Shown here: positions 42,462 through 51,909 of the stretch, piece by piece
How the letters are laid out: each line of letters begins with the position of its first letter
Position numbering within the stretch: position 1 is the first letter of the stretch
Assembly (NCBI RefSeq): GCF_019039055.1
Contig: NZ_JAHOPB010000001.1
Location: forward strand, 310,001-374,000
Source: Reyranella humidisoli
GTDB taxonomy: Bacteria; Pseudomonadota; Alphaproteobacteria; Reyranellales; Reyranellaceae
Reading direction: 5' to 3'
Length of the DNA: 64,000 nucleotides
Position numbers and translations under genes: made by a program
The notes under the pieces: generated by a model
The model's input: the letters and a program-made list of their open reading frames with translations, nothing else
Databases searched by the model: none
What the model was told of the DNA's origin: nothing

Positions 42462-42818
42462 ATGGCACGCGTAAAGCGGGGCGTGGCTGCACACGCTCGT
42501 CACAAGAAGGTTCTCAAGCTCGCCAAGGGCTATCGCGGCCGCGCCAAGGCGGCGTTCCGCGTCGGCATCGAGAAGGTCGAAAAGGGCCTTCAGTATGCCT
42601 ACCGCGACCGCCGCAACAAGAAGCGCGCGTTCCGTGGCCTCTGGATCCAGCGCATCAACGCTGCGACCCGCGAGCATGGCATGACCTATTCGCAGTTCAT
42701 GAACGGCATCATCAAGGCCGGGATCGAGATGGACCGCAAGGTCATGGCCGATCTCGCCACCCGGGAGCCTGCGGCGTTCAAGGCTTTGGTCGATCAGGCC
42801 CAGGCCGCCCTCAAGTAA
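42462..42818 (+). CDS. rplT: 50S ribosomal protein L20
   Basis: L20, 118 residues, needed early in large-subunit assembly and a translational repressor of its own operon in several bacteria. The basic N-terminal extension [20 protein letters not shown] and the globular [20 protein letters not shown] are typical. It begins three bases after rpmI and is followed by a clear terminator. Confidence 0.98.
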   Translation: MARVKRGVAAHARHKKVLKLAKGYRGRAKAAFRVGIEKVEKGLQYAYRDRRNKKRAFRGLWIQRINAATREHGMTYSQFMNGIIKAGIEMDRKVMADLATREPAAFKALVDQAQAALK

Positions 42819-42860
42819 CGTCTTCCGCGCGTAACGCGCGGCTGGCAGAGATCGCAAAGA

Positions 42861-42889
42861 GGGAGCCTGGACCACAGGCTCCCTTTTTT
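42861..42889 (+). terminator. intrinsic terminator after rplT
   Basis: Perfect nine-base stem GGGAGCCTG (42861-42869) and CAGGCTCCC (42875-42883), five-base loop, then TTTTTT. It lies between rplT and pheS, so pheST is either partly uncoupled from the ribosomal genes or regulated here by readthrough. Confidence 0.92.
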
Positions 42890-42915
42890 CGTGTTCGGTT
42901 TCGAGAGTGGGAAAG

Positions 42916-43995
42916 ATGGACGATCTTTCGACGATTCGCAGCGAGGCGCTCGACGCCGTGCAGGCCGCCGCCGATCTCGGCGCGCTGGAGGCCGCCCGCG
43001 TGGCCGTGCTCGGCAAGAAGGGCAGCGTCACCGGCCTGATGAAGACGCTGGGCGGGCTCGCGCCCGAGCAGCGCAAGGAATTCGGCGCCCGCGTGAACCA
43101 GCTCAAGGGCGAGATCGAGGCCGCGCTCGACGCCCGCAAGGGCTCGCTCAGCGCCTCGGCGCTGGAAGCCCGGCTCGCTTCCGAGAAGATCGACGTCACC
43201 CTGCCCGCCCGTCCCGCGGCCGAAGGGTCGCTGCATCCGATCGGCCAGGTGATGGACGAGGTCGGCGCCATCTTCGGCGAGATGGGCTTCACCTGGGCCG
43301 ACGGTCCCGACATCGAGGACGACTGGCACAACTTCACCGCCCTCAACATCCCGCCGGATCATCCCGCGCGCCAGATGCAGGACACGTTCTACCTGCCGCC
43401 ACGCGCCGACGGCACGCCGATGGTGCTGCGCACACATACGTCTCCGGTGCAGGCGCGCACCATGCTGAGCAAGGACGTGCAGAAGCGGCTGGCCGACGGC
43501 GGCTCGCTGCGCATCATCGTGCCCGGCCGCACCTTCCGCATCGACAGCGACGCCACGCACACGCCGATGTTCCACCAGGTCGAGGGCCTGGTGATCGACC
43601 GCACGACCCACATGGGCCATCTCAAGGGCTGCCTGGTCGATTTCTGCCGCGCCTTCTTCGAGGTCGACGACCTGCCGCTGCGCTTCCGCCCGTCCTACTT
43701 CCCGTTCACCGAACCGTCGGCCGAGGTCGACATCGGCTGCTCGTGGAAGGACGGCGAACTGAAGATCGGCGCCGGCGATTCATGGCTGGAGATCCTGGGC
43801 TCGGGCATGGTGCACCCCAACGTCATCGCCAATTGCGGCCTCGATCCCGCCGTCTATCAGGGCTTCGCCTTCGGCATGGGCATCGATCGCATCGCCATGC
43901 TGAAGTACGGCATCCCCGACCTGCGCGCCTTCTTCGACGCCGACCTGCGCTGGCTGCGCCACTACGGCTTCTCGGCTCTGGAGGCCGTGAAATGA
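42916..43995 (+). CDS. pheS: phenylalanyl-tRNA synthetase alpha subunit
   Basis: Catalytic subunit of 359 residues. The N-terminal coiled coil is followed by motif 2 ([14 protein letters not shown] in outline, here [15 protein letters not shown]), the tRNA and Phe-binding [10 protein letters not shown] segment, and motif 3 [19 protein letters not shown] prefer the ATG at 42916, which gives [15 protein letters not shown]; a GTG at 42907 would add three residues. The stop overlaps pheT (ATGA), coupling production of the alpha and beta subunits. Confidence 0.97.
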   Translation: MDDLSTIRSEALDAVQAAADLGALEAARVAVLGKKGSVTGLMKTLGGLAPEQRKEFGARVNQLKGEIEAALDARKGSLSASALEARLASEKIDVTLPARPAAEGSLHPIGQVMDEVGAIFGEMGFTWADGPDIEDDWHNFTALNIPPDHPARQMQDTFYLPPRADGTPMVLRTHTSPVQARTMLSKDVQKRLADGGSLRIIVPGRTFRIDSDATHTPMFHQVEGLVIDRTTHMGHLKGCLVDFCRAFFEVDDLPLRFRPSYFPFTEPSAEVDIGCSWKDGELKIGAGDSWLEILGSGMVHPNVIANCGLDPAVYQGFAFGMGIDRIAMLKYGIPDLRAFFDADLRWLRHYGFSALEAVK

Positions 43996-46391
43996 AATTC
44001 ACCCTGTCCTGGCTCAAGGAGCATCTCGACACCACCGCGACCCTCACCGAGGTGCGCGACGCGCTGACCATGCTCGGCCTCGAGGTCGAGGGCATTACCG
44101 ATCCGGCAGAGGCGCTGAAGGGCTTCGTCGTAGGCTACGTCGTCGAGGCGGTGCAGCACCCGAACGCCGACCGCCTGCGCGTCTGCAAGGTCGACACCGG
44201 CGCCGGCATCGTCCAGGTCGTCTGCGGCGCGCCCAACGCGCGCACCGGCATGAAGGGCATCTTCGCACCGCCGGGCAGCTACATTCCCGGCACCGACCTC
44301 CATCTCAAGGTCGGCAAGATCCGCGGCGAGGAGTCGAACGGCATGCTCTGCTCCTCGCGCGAGCTGCAGCTCGGCGACGACCATAGCGGCATCATCGACC
44401 TGCCGGCCGAGACCGTGACCGGCATCCCCGCGGCCCAGGCGCTCGGCCTCGACGACGCGGTGATCGAGATCAAGGTGACGCCCAACCGCGGCGATTGCCT
44501 GGGCGTGCACGGCATCGCGCGCGACCTCGCCGCCGCCGGCCTCGGCACGCTGAAGCCGGTGAAGGCCGACGCGATCAAGGGCACCTACCAGAGCCCGGTG
44601 AAGTGGACGCACGGCTACGAGGCCAAGCCCGACAGCCCCTGCCCGATCGTGGTCGGCCGCCATTTCCGCGGCGTGAAGAACGGCCCCTCGCCCGACTGGC
44701 TGCAGCGCCGGCTGAAGGCGATCGGCCTGCGCCCGATCTCGGCGCTGGTCGACATCACCAACCTCGTGACCTTCGACCTCAACCGGCCGCTGCACGTCTA
44801 TGACGCCGCGAAGCTGTCGGGCGACCTCGTCATGCGCCAGGCGCGCGAGGGCGAGCAGACGCTGGCGCTCGACGGCCGCACCTACACGCTCGATCCCGCG
44901 GTGTCGGTGATCGCCGACGACAAGGCCGTGCACGGCATCGGCGGCATCATGGGCGGCGAGGAGACCGGCGTTCAGCCCGAGACCACCACCGTGTTCCTCG
45001 AGGCCGCCTACTTCCAACCGATCGGCATCGCCGCCTCGGGCCGCAAGCTCGGCATCCTGTCGGACGCACGCTACCGCAACGAGCGCGGCATCGATCCGGA
45101 GTCCTGCTGGTGGGGCGCCGAGGTGGCGACGCGCCTGATCCTCGAACTCTGCGGCGGCGAGTGCAGCGAGATCGTGTCGAGCGGCGTGATGCCGGCCTGG
45201 CAGCGCCGCTACGACCTGCGCGCCGATCGCGTGAAGACCCTGACCGGCATCGACGTGCCCGACGCCGACACCGCCTCGATCCTGAAGAAGCTGGGTTTCG
45301 AGGTGAACGGCAGCGGCCCGTGGACCGCCGCCGTCCCGTCGTGGCGTCCCGACATCGTGGGCGAGGCGGACCTCGTCGAAGAAGTCACGCGCGTCTTCGG
45401 CTTCGACCGCATTCCCACCACCTCGCTGCCGCGCCTGTCGACGACGTCAAAGCCGGTGCGCGACGCCATGCAGCGGCGCGTGCCGCAGGCCCGCCGGGCG
45501 CTGGCCGCGCGCGGGCTGAACGAGGCCGTCACCTGGTCGTTCCTGCCGCGCCGCAAGGCCGAGCGCTTCGGCGGCGGCCAGGCCGACCTGCAGCTCCTGA
45601 ACTCGATCGACGCGACGCTCGACACGATGCGGCCCTCGATCCTGCCAAACCTGATCGATGCAGCGTCGCGCAACGAGGCGCGCGGCCTCGCCGACCCGGC
45701 GCTGTTCGAGGTCGGTCCGCAGTACAAGGATGCGACGCCGCAGGGCCAGCGCATGGTCGCCTCCGGCATCCGCCATCACAGCGCGGTGCCGCGCAACTGG
45801 GCGGGCCCTGCCCGCACGGTCGATGCGTTCGACGCCAAGGCCGATGCGCTGGCGGTGCTGGCCGCGATCGGCGCGCCCGACACGATCGCCGCCTATGGCG
45901 GTTCGGCGCCGGACTGGTACCATCCCGGCCGCTCCGGCGCGCTGAAGCTCGGCGACCGCGTGATGGCTTACTTCGGCGAGCTGCATCCCGAGATTGTCGC
46001 GGAAGCCGACCTCAAGGGACCGGTGACCGCCTTCGAGGTGTTCCTCGATGCGCCGCCGCTGCCCAAGGCGAAGGCCACCAAGGCGCGGCCGAAGCTGGTC
46101 CTCTCGCCGTTCCAGCCGGTCGAGCGCGACTTCGCGTTCCTCGTGGACGCCAGCGTCGAGGCGGAGAAGCTGGTGCGCGCCGCGCGCAACGCCGACAAGC
46201 TGCTGATCACGGCGGCGCGCGTGTTCGATGTCTATGCCGGCAAGGGCGTGCCCGAGGGCCAGAAGTCGCTGGCCATCGCGGTGACCTTGCAGCCGATGGA
46301 ACGGACGCTGACCGACGCCGAGATCGAGGCCGTGTGCAACAAGATCGTGGCGCAGGTGACCAAGGTCACAGGCGCCGTGCTGCGTGGTTAG
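43992..46391 (+). CDS. pheT: phenylalanyl-tRNA synthetase beta subunit
   Basis: Beta subunit of 799 residues, standard for the bacterial (alpha-beta)2 enzyme. The tRNA-binding OB-fold domain lies near residues 40-150 ([20 protein letters not shown]), followed by the B3/B4 editing domain, B5, a catalytic-like core and a C-terminal ferredoxin-like anticodon domain. The start ATG overlaps the pheS stop. The following lepA gene begins six bases after its stop. Confidence 0.97.
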   Translation: MKFTLSWLKEHLDTTATLTEVRDALTMLGLEVEGITDPAEALKGFVVGYVVEAVQHPNADRLRVCKVDTGAGIVQVVCGAPNARTGMKGIFAPPGSYIPGTDLHLKVGKIRGEESNGMLCSSRELQLGDDHSGIIDLPAETVTGIPAAQALGLDDAVIEIKVTPNRGDCLGVHGIARDLAAAGLGTLKPVKADAIKGTYQSPVKWTHGYEAKPDSPCPIVVGRHFRGVKNGPSPDWLQRRLKAIGLRPISALVDITNLVTFDLNRPLHVYDAAKLSGDLVMRQAREGEQTLALDGRTYTLDPAVSVIADDKAVHGIGGIMGGEETGVQPETTTVFLEAAYFQPIGIAASGRKLGILSDARYRNERGIDPESCWWGAEVATRLILELCGGECSEIVSSGVMPAWQRRYDLRADRVKTLTGIDVPDADTASILKKLGFEVNGSGPWTAAVPSWRPDIVGEADLVEEVTRVFGFDRIPTTSLPRLSTTSKPVRDAMQRRVPQARRALAARGLNEAVTWSFLPRRKAERFGGGQADLQLLNSIDATLDTMRPSILPNLIDAASRNEARGLADPALFEVGPQYKDATPQGQRMVASGIRHHSAVPRNWAGPARTVDAFDAKADALAVLAAIGAPDTIAAYGGSAPDWYHPGRSGALKLGDRVMAYFGELHPEIVAEADLKGPVTAFEVFLDAPPLPKAKATKARPKLVLSPFQPVERDFAFLVDASVEAEKLVRAARNADKLLITAARVFDVYAGKGVPEGQKSLAIAVTLQPMERTLTDAEIEAVCNKIVAQVTKVTGAVLRG

Positions 46392-46397
46392 GGTGAA

Positions 46398-48200
46398 ATG
46401 ACCGACCTGTCGCTGATTCGCAATTTCTCGATCATCGCTCACATCGACCACGGCAAGAGCACGCTGGCCGACCGGCTGCTGCTGGCCTGCGGGGCGGTGA
46501 CGGAGCGCGAGTTCCACGACCAGATGCTCGACTCGATGGACATCGAGCGCGAGCGCGGCATCACCATCAAGGCACAGACCGTGCGCCTCAACTACAAGGC
46601 ACAGGACGGCAAGACCTACGTGCTGAACCTGATGGACACGCCGGGCCATGTCGACTTCGCCTACGAGGTGAGCCGCTCGCTGGCCGCCTGCGAGGGCTCG
46701 CTGCTGGTGGTCGACGCCAGCCAGGGCGTCGAGGCGCAGACGCTGGCCAACGCCTATCACGCCATCGAGGTCAATCACGAGATCATCCCGGTCCTGAACA
46801 AGATCGATCTGCCGTCCGCCGATCCGGAGCGGGTCTGCCGCGAGATCGAGGACGTGGTCGGCATCGACACGTCGGAGGCGGTGAAGGTGTCGGCCAAGAC
46901 CGGCCTCGGCATCGACGAGCTGCTCGAGGCGATGGTCAAGCGCCTGCCGGCGCCCAAGGGCGAGCGCGACGCCCCGCTGAAGGCCCTGCTGGTCGACAGC
47001 TGGTACGACCCGTACCTCGGCGTGGTGACGCTGGTCCGCGTGCAGGACGGCGTGCTGCGCCGTGGCATGAAGATCCGCATGATGGCGGCGGCCGCGGCCT
47101 ACGACCTCGACAAGGTCGGCATCTTCGCGCCCAAGGCGACCGACGTGGCCGAACTCGGTCCCGGCGAGATCGGCTTCATCATCGCCGGCATCAAGACCAT
47201 CGCCGACTGCAAGGTCGGCGACACGATCACCGACGACCGCAAGCCCGCGACCGAGATGCTGTCGGGCTTCAAGCCCAGCGTGCCGGTGGTGTTCTGCGGC
47301 CTGTTCCCCGCCGACGCGGCCGAGTTCGAGACGCTGCGCGAGTCGCTGTCCAAGCTGCGCCTCAACGACTCCTCGTTCCATTTCGAGGCCGAGACCAGCG
47401 CGGCGCTGGGCTTCGGCTTCCGTTGCGGCTTCCTGGGCCTGCTGCATCTGGAGATCGTGCAGGAGCGGCTGGAGCGCGAGTTCAACCTCGACCTGGTCAC
47501 GACGGCCCCCTCGGTCGTCTACAAGGTCGCGATGGTCGACGGTACGTCGATGGAACTGCACAACCCCGCGGACTATCCCGATCCGATGAAGATCGAGACG
47601 ATGCAGGAGCCGTGGATCAAGGCCACGATCATCACGCCCGACGAGCATCTCGGTTCCGTGCTGACGCTCTGCCAGGAGCGCCGCGGCCAGCAGATCGAGC
47701 TCACCTATGCCGGCACGCGCGCCATGGCCGTCTATCGCCTGCCACTGAACGAGGTCGTGTTCGACTTCTACGACCGGCTGAAGTCGATGACGCGCGGCTA
47801 TGCCAGCTTCGACTACGAGATGGACGGCTACGAGGAGAGCGAGCTGGTGAAGCTCGCCATCCTGGTGAACGCCGAGCCGGTCGATGCGCTGTCGATGATC
47901 GTGCACAAGAACGCCGCCGAGAGCCGCGGCCGCCAGCTCTGCGAGCGGCTGAAGGACCTGATCCCGCGCCAGCTCTTCAAGATCGCCATCCAGGCCGCGA
48001 TCGGCGGCCGGGTGATCGCGCGCGAGACGATCAGCCCGATGCGCAAGGACGTGCTGGCCAAGTGCTATGGCGGCGATATCAGCCGCAAGAAGAAGCTCCT
48101 GGAGAAGCAGAAGAAGGGCAAGAAGCGGATGCGGCAGATCGGCGAGGTCGAGATCCCGCAGTCGGCCTTCATCGCCGCCCTCAAGATGGACAATCGGTGA
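46398..48200 (+). CDS. lepA: elongation factor 4 (LepA)
   Basis: Ribosome-bound GTPase of 600 residues, which acts on stalled or mis-translocated ribosomes. GTPase motifs are visible: [14 protein letters not shown] (G1), MDTPGHVDF (G3) and [13 protein letters not shown] (G4). The EF-G-like domains II, III and V are followed by the LepA-specific C-terminal domain ending [17 protein letters not shown]. It starts six bases after pheT and is probably cotranscribed. A palindromic element follows its stop. Confidence 0.98.
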   Translation: MTDLSLIRNFSIIAHIDHGKSTLADRLLLACGAVTEREFHDQMLDSMDIERERGITIKAQTVRLNYKAQDGKTYVLNLMDTPGHVDFAYEVSRSLAACEGSLLVVDASQGVEAQTLANAYHAIEVNHEIIPVLNKIDLPSADPERVCREIEDVVGIDTSEAVKVSAKTGLGIDELLEAMVKRLPAPKGERDAPLKALLVDSWYDPYLGVVTLVRVQDGVLRRGMKIRMMAAAAAYDLDKVGIFAPKATDVAELGPGEIGFIIAGIKTIADCKVGDTITDDRKPATEMLSGFKPSVPVVFCGLFPADAAEFETLRESLSKLRLNDSSFHFEAETSAALGFGFRCGFLGLLHLEIVQERLEREFNLDLVTTAPSVVYKVAMVDGTSMELHNPADYPDPMKIETMQEPWIKATIITPDEHLGSVLTLCQERRGQQIELTYAGTRAMAVYRLPLNEVVFDFYDRLKSMTRGYASFDYEMDGYEESELVKLAILVNAEPVDALSMIVHKNAAESRGRQLCERLKDLIPRQLFKIAIQAAIGGRVIARETISPMRKDVLAKCYGGDISRKKKLLEKQKKGKKRMRQIGEVEIPQSAFIAALKMDNR

Positions 48201-48210
48201 GCGGAACCAC

Positions 48211-48334
48211 CTTCCTCCCCATTCAAATGGGGAGGTAGCGGCGTCTTACGCCGACGGAGGGGTCATGGCCTTCGCGATGCCCATGACCCCATCGCCCCGT
48301 ATGACGGGGCACTTCCCCATTTGAATGGGGAAGC
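48211..48334. repeat. palindromic element with terminal inverted repeats
   Basis: About 124 bases. The left end CTCCCCATTCAAATGGGGAG and the right end TTCCCCATTTGAATGGGGAA are inverted copies of each other and each is itself nearly palindromic. Inside, GGGGTCATGG (48259-48268) pairs with CCATGACCCC (48281-48290). No reading frame is present. It looks like a REP- or MITE-type element and could form a cruciform at the 3' end of lepA. Confidence 0.75.
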
Positions 48335-48371
48335 AATTGATCCCTGCAGCTCAATCCATGTCGGAAAGACT

Positions 48372-48725
48372 CTAGGAGAGCCCGCCGCGGCGTCGGCGGG
48401 GGCGCGAGCCCGCGAGAAAGCCCGGCTCCGTACGGCCGCCATCGCGGCGGCCGATCCAGACCAGGGCGAAACCCAGCACGAGGAAGGCCGGCACCGCCGG
48501 CACCGTGAGCAGCGGCCGCATCATCCACGTCCACAGGATGCCCGAGAGATGGCGCCGCGCCGATGTCTGGGTGTTGCCGAGCGAGGACGGGTCGAGGTGC
48601 GACCAGAGGCTTCCCAGGGTCGAAAAGGGGTAGCTCCCCTCGGACCACCAGGTGAGCAGGTCGTGCACGACCACTGCGACAGCCAGGGCCAGCAGCAGCC
48701 AGCCCAGGGCACGAAACACGACCAT
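48372..48725 (-). CDS. small membrane protein
   Basis: Protein of 117 residues with two transmembrane helices (about 4-22 and 72-96), a Trp/Ser-rich loop between them and a basic Arg-rich C-terminus. I recognise no family. The ATG at 48725 gives the cleaner hydrophobic start MVVFRALGWLLLALAVA; a GTG at 48740 is possible. It stands alone between the palindromic element after lepA and tRNA-Ser. Confidence 0.65.
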   Translation of the reverse strand: MVVFRALGWLLLALAVAVVVHDLLTWWSEGSYPFSTLGSLWSHLDPSSLGNTQTSARRHLSGILWTWMMRPLLTVPAVPAFLVLGFALVWIGRRDGGRTEPGFLAGSRPRRRRGGLS

Positions 48726-48837
48726 TACTCCCCCAGGCACCGCTCCGACGGGCGGACCCTAACCAAGCCGCCGGGACCGGGGAAGGACGTTGCCCAAACC
48801 ATCCACCGATGTATAAGAGCGGCCGACCGCGCTTCCC

Positions 48838-48927
48838 GGACAGGTGGCCGAGCGGTTTAAGGCACACGCTTGGAAAGCGTGCGTGGTGTAACAGCCACCG
48901 CGGGTTCGAATCCCGCCCTGTCCGCCA
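48838..48927 (+). tRNA. tRNA-Ser(GGA)
   Basis: Ninety-base class II tRNA. The acceptor stem is GGACAGG/CCTGTCC with CCA encoded (48925-48927), the anticodon stem-loop is CACGC-TTGGAAA-GCGTG giving anticodon GGA, the long variable arm is present, and the T arm is GCGGG-TTCGAAT-CCCGC. It reads UCC and UCU serine codons. Confidence 0.96.
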
Positions 48928-48945
48928 TTCATTCTGCGAACCTTC

Positions 48946-48989
48946 TCTCCAGGGCTTGAGCCCTGGAGAATAGGCCCGATTCCCGGGCC
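48946..48989. terminator. hairpin pair between tRNA-Ser and the TPM operon
   Basis: A perfect ten-base stem TCTCCAGGGC (48946-48955) and GCCCTGGAGA (48960-48969) with a TTGA loop, followed by a six-base stem GGCCCG (48973-48978) and CGGGCC (48984-48989). They lie at the convergent 3' ends of tRNA-Ser and the TPM-LemA operon and may end both transcripts, although no T-tract is present. Confidence 0.5.
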
Positions 48990-49054
48990 AGTCCTCGCGG
49001 GAGAGAACCACGATGGCCCGCACAGATCGTGCCCCTCCGGCCAAGCGTGGACTT

Positions 49055-49669
49055 TCAGATCAGATAGATCCGATTTGGCAGCTCGCTGCGTTCCCCTTCG
49101 ACCAATGGGAAATGAGCCGCCAGGACGGCACTGCACCGATCGATCGCCGTGACAAAGCCGTCGGCAATGTGGCCTTCCCGCATGTGGCCTCTCAAGATAT
49201 CGATCGCGCCCTGCCACTCCTCCCGGGGAACGCGGCTGGCAATGCCCTCGTCAGCGATAATGCGAGCGTAGCGCTCGGCCAACGAGACGAAGATCAGGAT
49301 GCCGGTCCTCTCTCGTGTTCGCGCGATGCCGCGACCCACGAACTGCTCCATGGCCGCGCGGTGGGCGAGAGCACGCCTCGCCGCTCGAGGCAGAAGCGCC
49401 ACGCGCACACGTGGCAGGCAGAAGACCGCAAGCGAACCGAAGAAGGCCAGAACCTGCAGCGACAATATCAGTTGCAGCGGTGCCGCCGTAAAGCTCATCA
49501 ACATCCACGGTAGCGCCAGCGCAATGACCGCTGCCAGCATCACAGGCACGCCGACTGCTTCCGACGACGAGGTCCTGGCCAGTACGCAGACGATCTCACC
49601 CGTCGTACGAGCCTCGCTGGCGTGGATGGCGGAGGAGATGCGCGCGCGGTCCTGTTCGCTCAATTCCAT
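49055..49669 (-). CDS. TPM domain membrane protein (COG3762-like)
   Basis: Protein of 204 residues. The start MELSEQDRARISSAIHASEA leads into TTGEIVCVLA, a TPM-domain type strand; two transmembrane helices follow (about 40-85), and the C-terminal part contains RTRERTGILIFVSLAERYA and ADEGIASRVPREEW, typical of this family that usually accompanies the YgcG-like protein and LemA. The start overlaps the previous gene's stop by one base (TGATG). Function is unclear; members are linked to membrane protein turnover or assembly. Confidence 0.85.
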   Translation of the reverse strand: MELSEQDRARISSAIHASEARTTGEIVCVLARTSSSEAVGVPVMLAAVIALALPWMLMSFTAAPLQLILSLQVLAFFGSLAVFCLPRVRVALLPRAARRALAHRAAMEQFVGRGIARTRERTGILIFVSLAERYARIIADEGIASRVPREEWQGAIDILRGHMREGHIADGFVTAIDRCSAVLAAHFPLVEGERSELPNRIYLI

Positions 49670-50424
49670 CACCAGCTCCCTGACGCTCCGCCGCCGCCGG
49701 AAGAGCCCCCGCGGCCTGAGAACCCGCCGCCGCCCCTGGAAGATCCCCCTCCGCCCGATCCGCCGCCCCGCCCGCTCATCAGCATGCCGATCACCAGCCA
49801 CCGGAAGGCCGGCGACACGATCATCAACCCGATCACCGCGATGATGACGACGATGACGAGCCAGTTCACAGGAGCCGAGGCCGGTTCGCTGTCGACACGC
49901 AGCGAGGGACGCTGCTGCCATTCCGAGGAATCGGTCGTCAGGACGATGATGATGTCATCGACGCCGCGCGTTATGCCTCCGGCGAAATCGCCTGTCTTGA
50001 AACGCGGGGCGATCGCATTGGTGATGATCACCTTCGATAGCGCATCGGTCAGCGTTCCCTCGAGACCGTACCCAACCTCGATCCGGACGCGCTTCTGGTT
50101 GGGCGCCACCAGAAGCAACACACCATTGTTGCTCGTCTTGTCGCCGAGCTTCCAGGTCCGAAACAATTCGTTGGCGTACGGCTCGATTTCCTGGCCGTCG
50201 AGCGAACTCACCGTGGCGACAACGAGCTGGATACCCGACCTCGATTCGAGGTCGGCGAGCTTGGACTGCAGATCTGCGACAGCGGTCGCCGGCAAGATGT
50301 GGGCTTCGTCGACGACCCTGCCGGTCAATGGCGGGAAATTGGCCGCGAAGGCGGCCCACCCGAACAACAGGGACAGCGCCAAGCCCGCGATCCACGCGCC
50401 TGTTCTCGAGCGACCAGGACGCAT
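49669..50424 (-). CDS. TPM domain protein (YgcG family)
   Basis: Protein of 251 residues with a signal sequence (about 8-27, ending FGWAAFAA), a TPM (phosphatase-like) domain at about 30-155 with TGRVVDEAHILPATAVADL and NNGVLLLVAPNQKRVRIEVG, a transmembrane helix near 190-210 and a Gly/Ser-rich tail ending SGSW. It is the standard partner of LemA in bacteria. It follows lemA by nine bases and is coupled to the next TPM gene. Confidence 0.92.
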   Translation of the reverse strand: MRPGRSRTGAWIAGLALSLLFGWAAFAANFPPLTGRVVDEAHILPATAVADLQSKLADLESRSGIQLVVATVSSLDGQEIEPYANELFRTWKLGDKTSNNGVLLLVAPNQKRVRIEVGYGLEGTLTDALSKVIITNAIAPRFKTGDFAGGITRGVDDIIIVLTTDSSEWQQRPSLRVDSEPASAPVNWLVIVVIIAVIGLMIVSPAFRWLVIGMLMSGRGGGSGGGGSSRGGGGFSGRGGSSGGGGASGSW

Positions 50425-50433
50425 GGTCGACGA

Positions 50434-51042
50434 TCAGAACTTGACGGTCGGTGGCGTCTGGGCGGTATCGCTGGCGGTGAATTCAGCCATCGGCTTGTTC
50501 GACCGGAATGCGGTCATTGCCCACAGCATGCCGGGAAAGGTCCTGAGCTCGGTATTGTAAGCCCGTACGGCTTCGATGTAGTCGCGGCGCGCGACGGTAA
50601 TGCGATTCTCCGTGCCCTCGAGCTGCGACTGCATCGCCAGGAAGTTCTGGTTCGATTTGAGGTCCGGATAATTCTCGCTGATGGCGATCAGCCGGCCCAG
50701 GGCGCCCGAGAGCTGGTTCTGCGCATCCTGAAACTGCTTCACCTTTTCCGGATCGGTGAGCTGGGACACGTCGATCCTGGTCTGGGTGGCCTTCGCACGG
50801 GCCTCGACCACGGCGGTCAACACGTCTTTCTCCTGCTTGGCATAGCCTTGAACCGTCGCGACCAAATTCGGAATCAAGTCTGCACGACGTTGGTAGTTGT
50901 TCTGGACGTCGCCCCACTTCGCTTTCGCTTGCTCCTCGAGCGTCGGGATATTGTTGTACCCACACGACGCCAGGCCCAGGCACAGAACGGCAGTGGCCAG
51001 ACGCGAAAGGAATGAACTTGAGATCGATCTCGTACCCGTCAT
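50434..51042 (-). CDS. lemA: LemA family lipoprotein
   Basis: Protein of 202 residues with a lipoprotein-like signal (GLASCGYNN, lipidated Cys near 27) and a long four-helix LemA domain. Characteristic segments are NNYQRRADLIPNLVATVQGYA, VEARAKATQTRI and SQLEGTENRITVARRDYIEA. LemA, YgcG-like and COG3762-like genes regularly occur together; their process is not well defined. It is first in the three-gene operon. Confidence 0.95.
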   Translation of the reverse strand: MTGTRSISSSFLSRLATAVLCLGLASCGYNNIPTLEEQAKAKWGDVQNNYQRRADLIPNLVATVQGYAKQEKDVLTAVVEARAKATQTRIDVSQLTDPEKVKQFQDAQNQLSGALGRLIAISENYPDLKSNQNFLAMQSQLEGTENRITVARRDYIEAVRAYNTELRTFPGMLWAMTAFRSNKPMAEFTASDTAQTPPTVKF

Positions 51043-51276
51043 GACTCTCCTCGCGAGGCCGACGCTCGTCGAGCCGCGTGTGAAACGTCATTCCTTTCCG
51101 GAAGTTCCACTCCGCCTGACGCTTCGCCCTACCTCGCAACTCGCCGTCAGCTTTGCCGGCCGGGATGCTGCAGCGCCCGGGTGCGGACGTTTTCCCCAAA
51201 CAGCCTTCCAAATTCACAAATTCGGTCAGTGGACTATTCACCGCGCCGGTGCTTGTTTCACCACGAGGTGAACACG

Positions 51277-51723
51277 ATGCCCACACCCGACGACGTTGAG
51301 AAAGCCCTGGACGCTATTGCAACCGAGGGCGCCCATGAGGTCCCGGAACCGCTGACGGTCCAGTCCGTCTTCTGGCGGATGATCGATCTCGAGAAGAAGC
51401 TGCGTATCTTTCACAGGATGGCAGACAATCGCGATTTGCAGTTCGAGGTGATGACCTACGAGCTGCCTTCCTTCGCCAATCTCCGCCCGCCCACCGAGCT
51501 GGGCGTAGAGGTCGACAGGGGACTGATCAAGCCGATCGCGGCGGCAACCTTGCTTCTGAAATCGCTCCAGCGCGCGCAGCGTATCGTTGTTGCAGAGCCG
51601 CAAGTGCTGGATGACATCCAGCGGTGTATCGACCGCTTCCTCCAGACCCTGCCGCAGGCGCGCGCTCATCTGCAGCTGCACGGTGCTGATCCGAAACTGT
51701 CGCTGCCGGCGGACGAGCTTTAG
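51277..51723 (+). CDS. hypothetical protein
   Basis: Protein of 148 residues, mainly helical, without signal or membrane segment. It begins MPTPDDVEKALDAIATEG; a GAGGTG ribosome binding site precedes the ATG at 51277. I recognise no family. It lies 235 bases from the divergent lemA gene and just ahead of a decayed copy of a MaoC gene start (51748-51822), which points to past rearrangement in this spot. Confidence 0.6.
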   Translation: MPTPDDVEKALDAIATEGAHEVPEPLTVQSVFWRMIDLEKKLRIFHRMADNRDLQFEVMTYELPSFANLRPPTELGVEVDRGLIKPIAAATLLLKSLQRAQRIVVAEPQVLDDIQRCIDRFLQTLPQARAHLQLHGADPKLSLPADEL

Positions 51724-51747
51724 GGCGATTGGCCCTTCTGAGTTGCG

Positions 51748-51822
51748 CCAGCTCCTGACCGACCAGCGCCTTCATCGCCTGCAGGCTCTAGACGATTCGT
51801 TTTGCGACGGTGTCCTGTACTG
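51748..51822 (-). pseudogene. decayed duplicate of the 5' end of the MaoC-like gene
   Basis: Seventy-five bases that match the beginning of the MaoC-like gene at 53583-53640. A block of 33 bases is identical, and the minus-strand translation contains LQAMKALVGQEL, as in the intact protein (PQAMKALVGQEL). The copy has lost the start codon (ATG to GTC), carries a TAG and has a deletion. It marks a segmental duplication that left the M20 peptidase gene between the two copies. Confidence 0.75.
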
Positions 51823-51909
51823 ACTCGGGAAGAGTTCACAAGCGCCCGCGACGAAAGCAAGGATGGTAAGTCCTTGCACACCTGCCCCGCCGTCTACGAC
51901 ACTCACGGC

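Noticed and set aside
42907-42915. GTG start for pheS
   Set aside because: It would add only three residues ahead of the usual [15 protein letters not shown] start; kept as an alternative in the pheS entry.
45447-47906. Minus-strand open frame of 819 codons
   Set aside because: It is antisense to pheT and lepA; both are certain.
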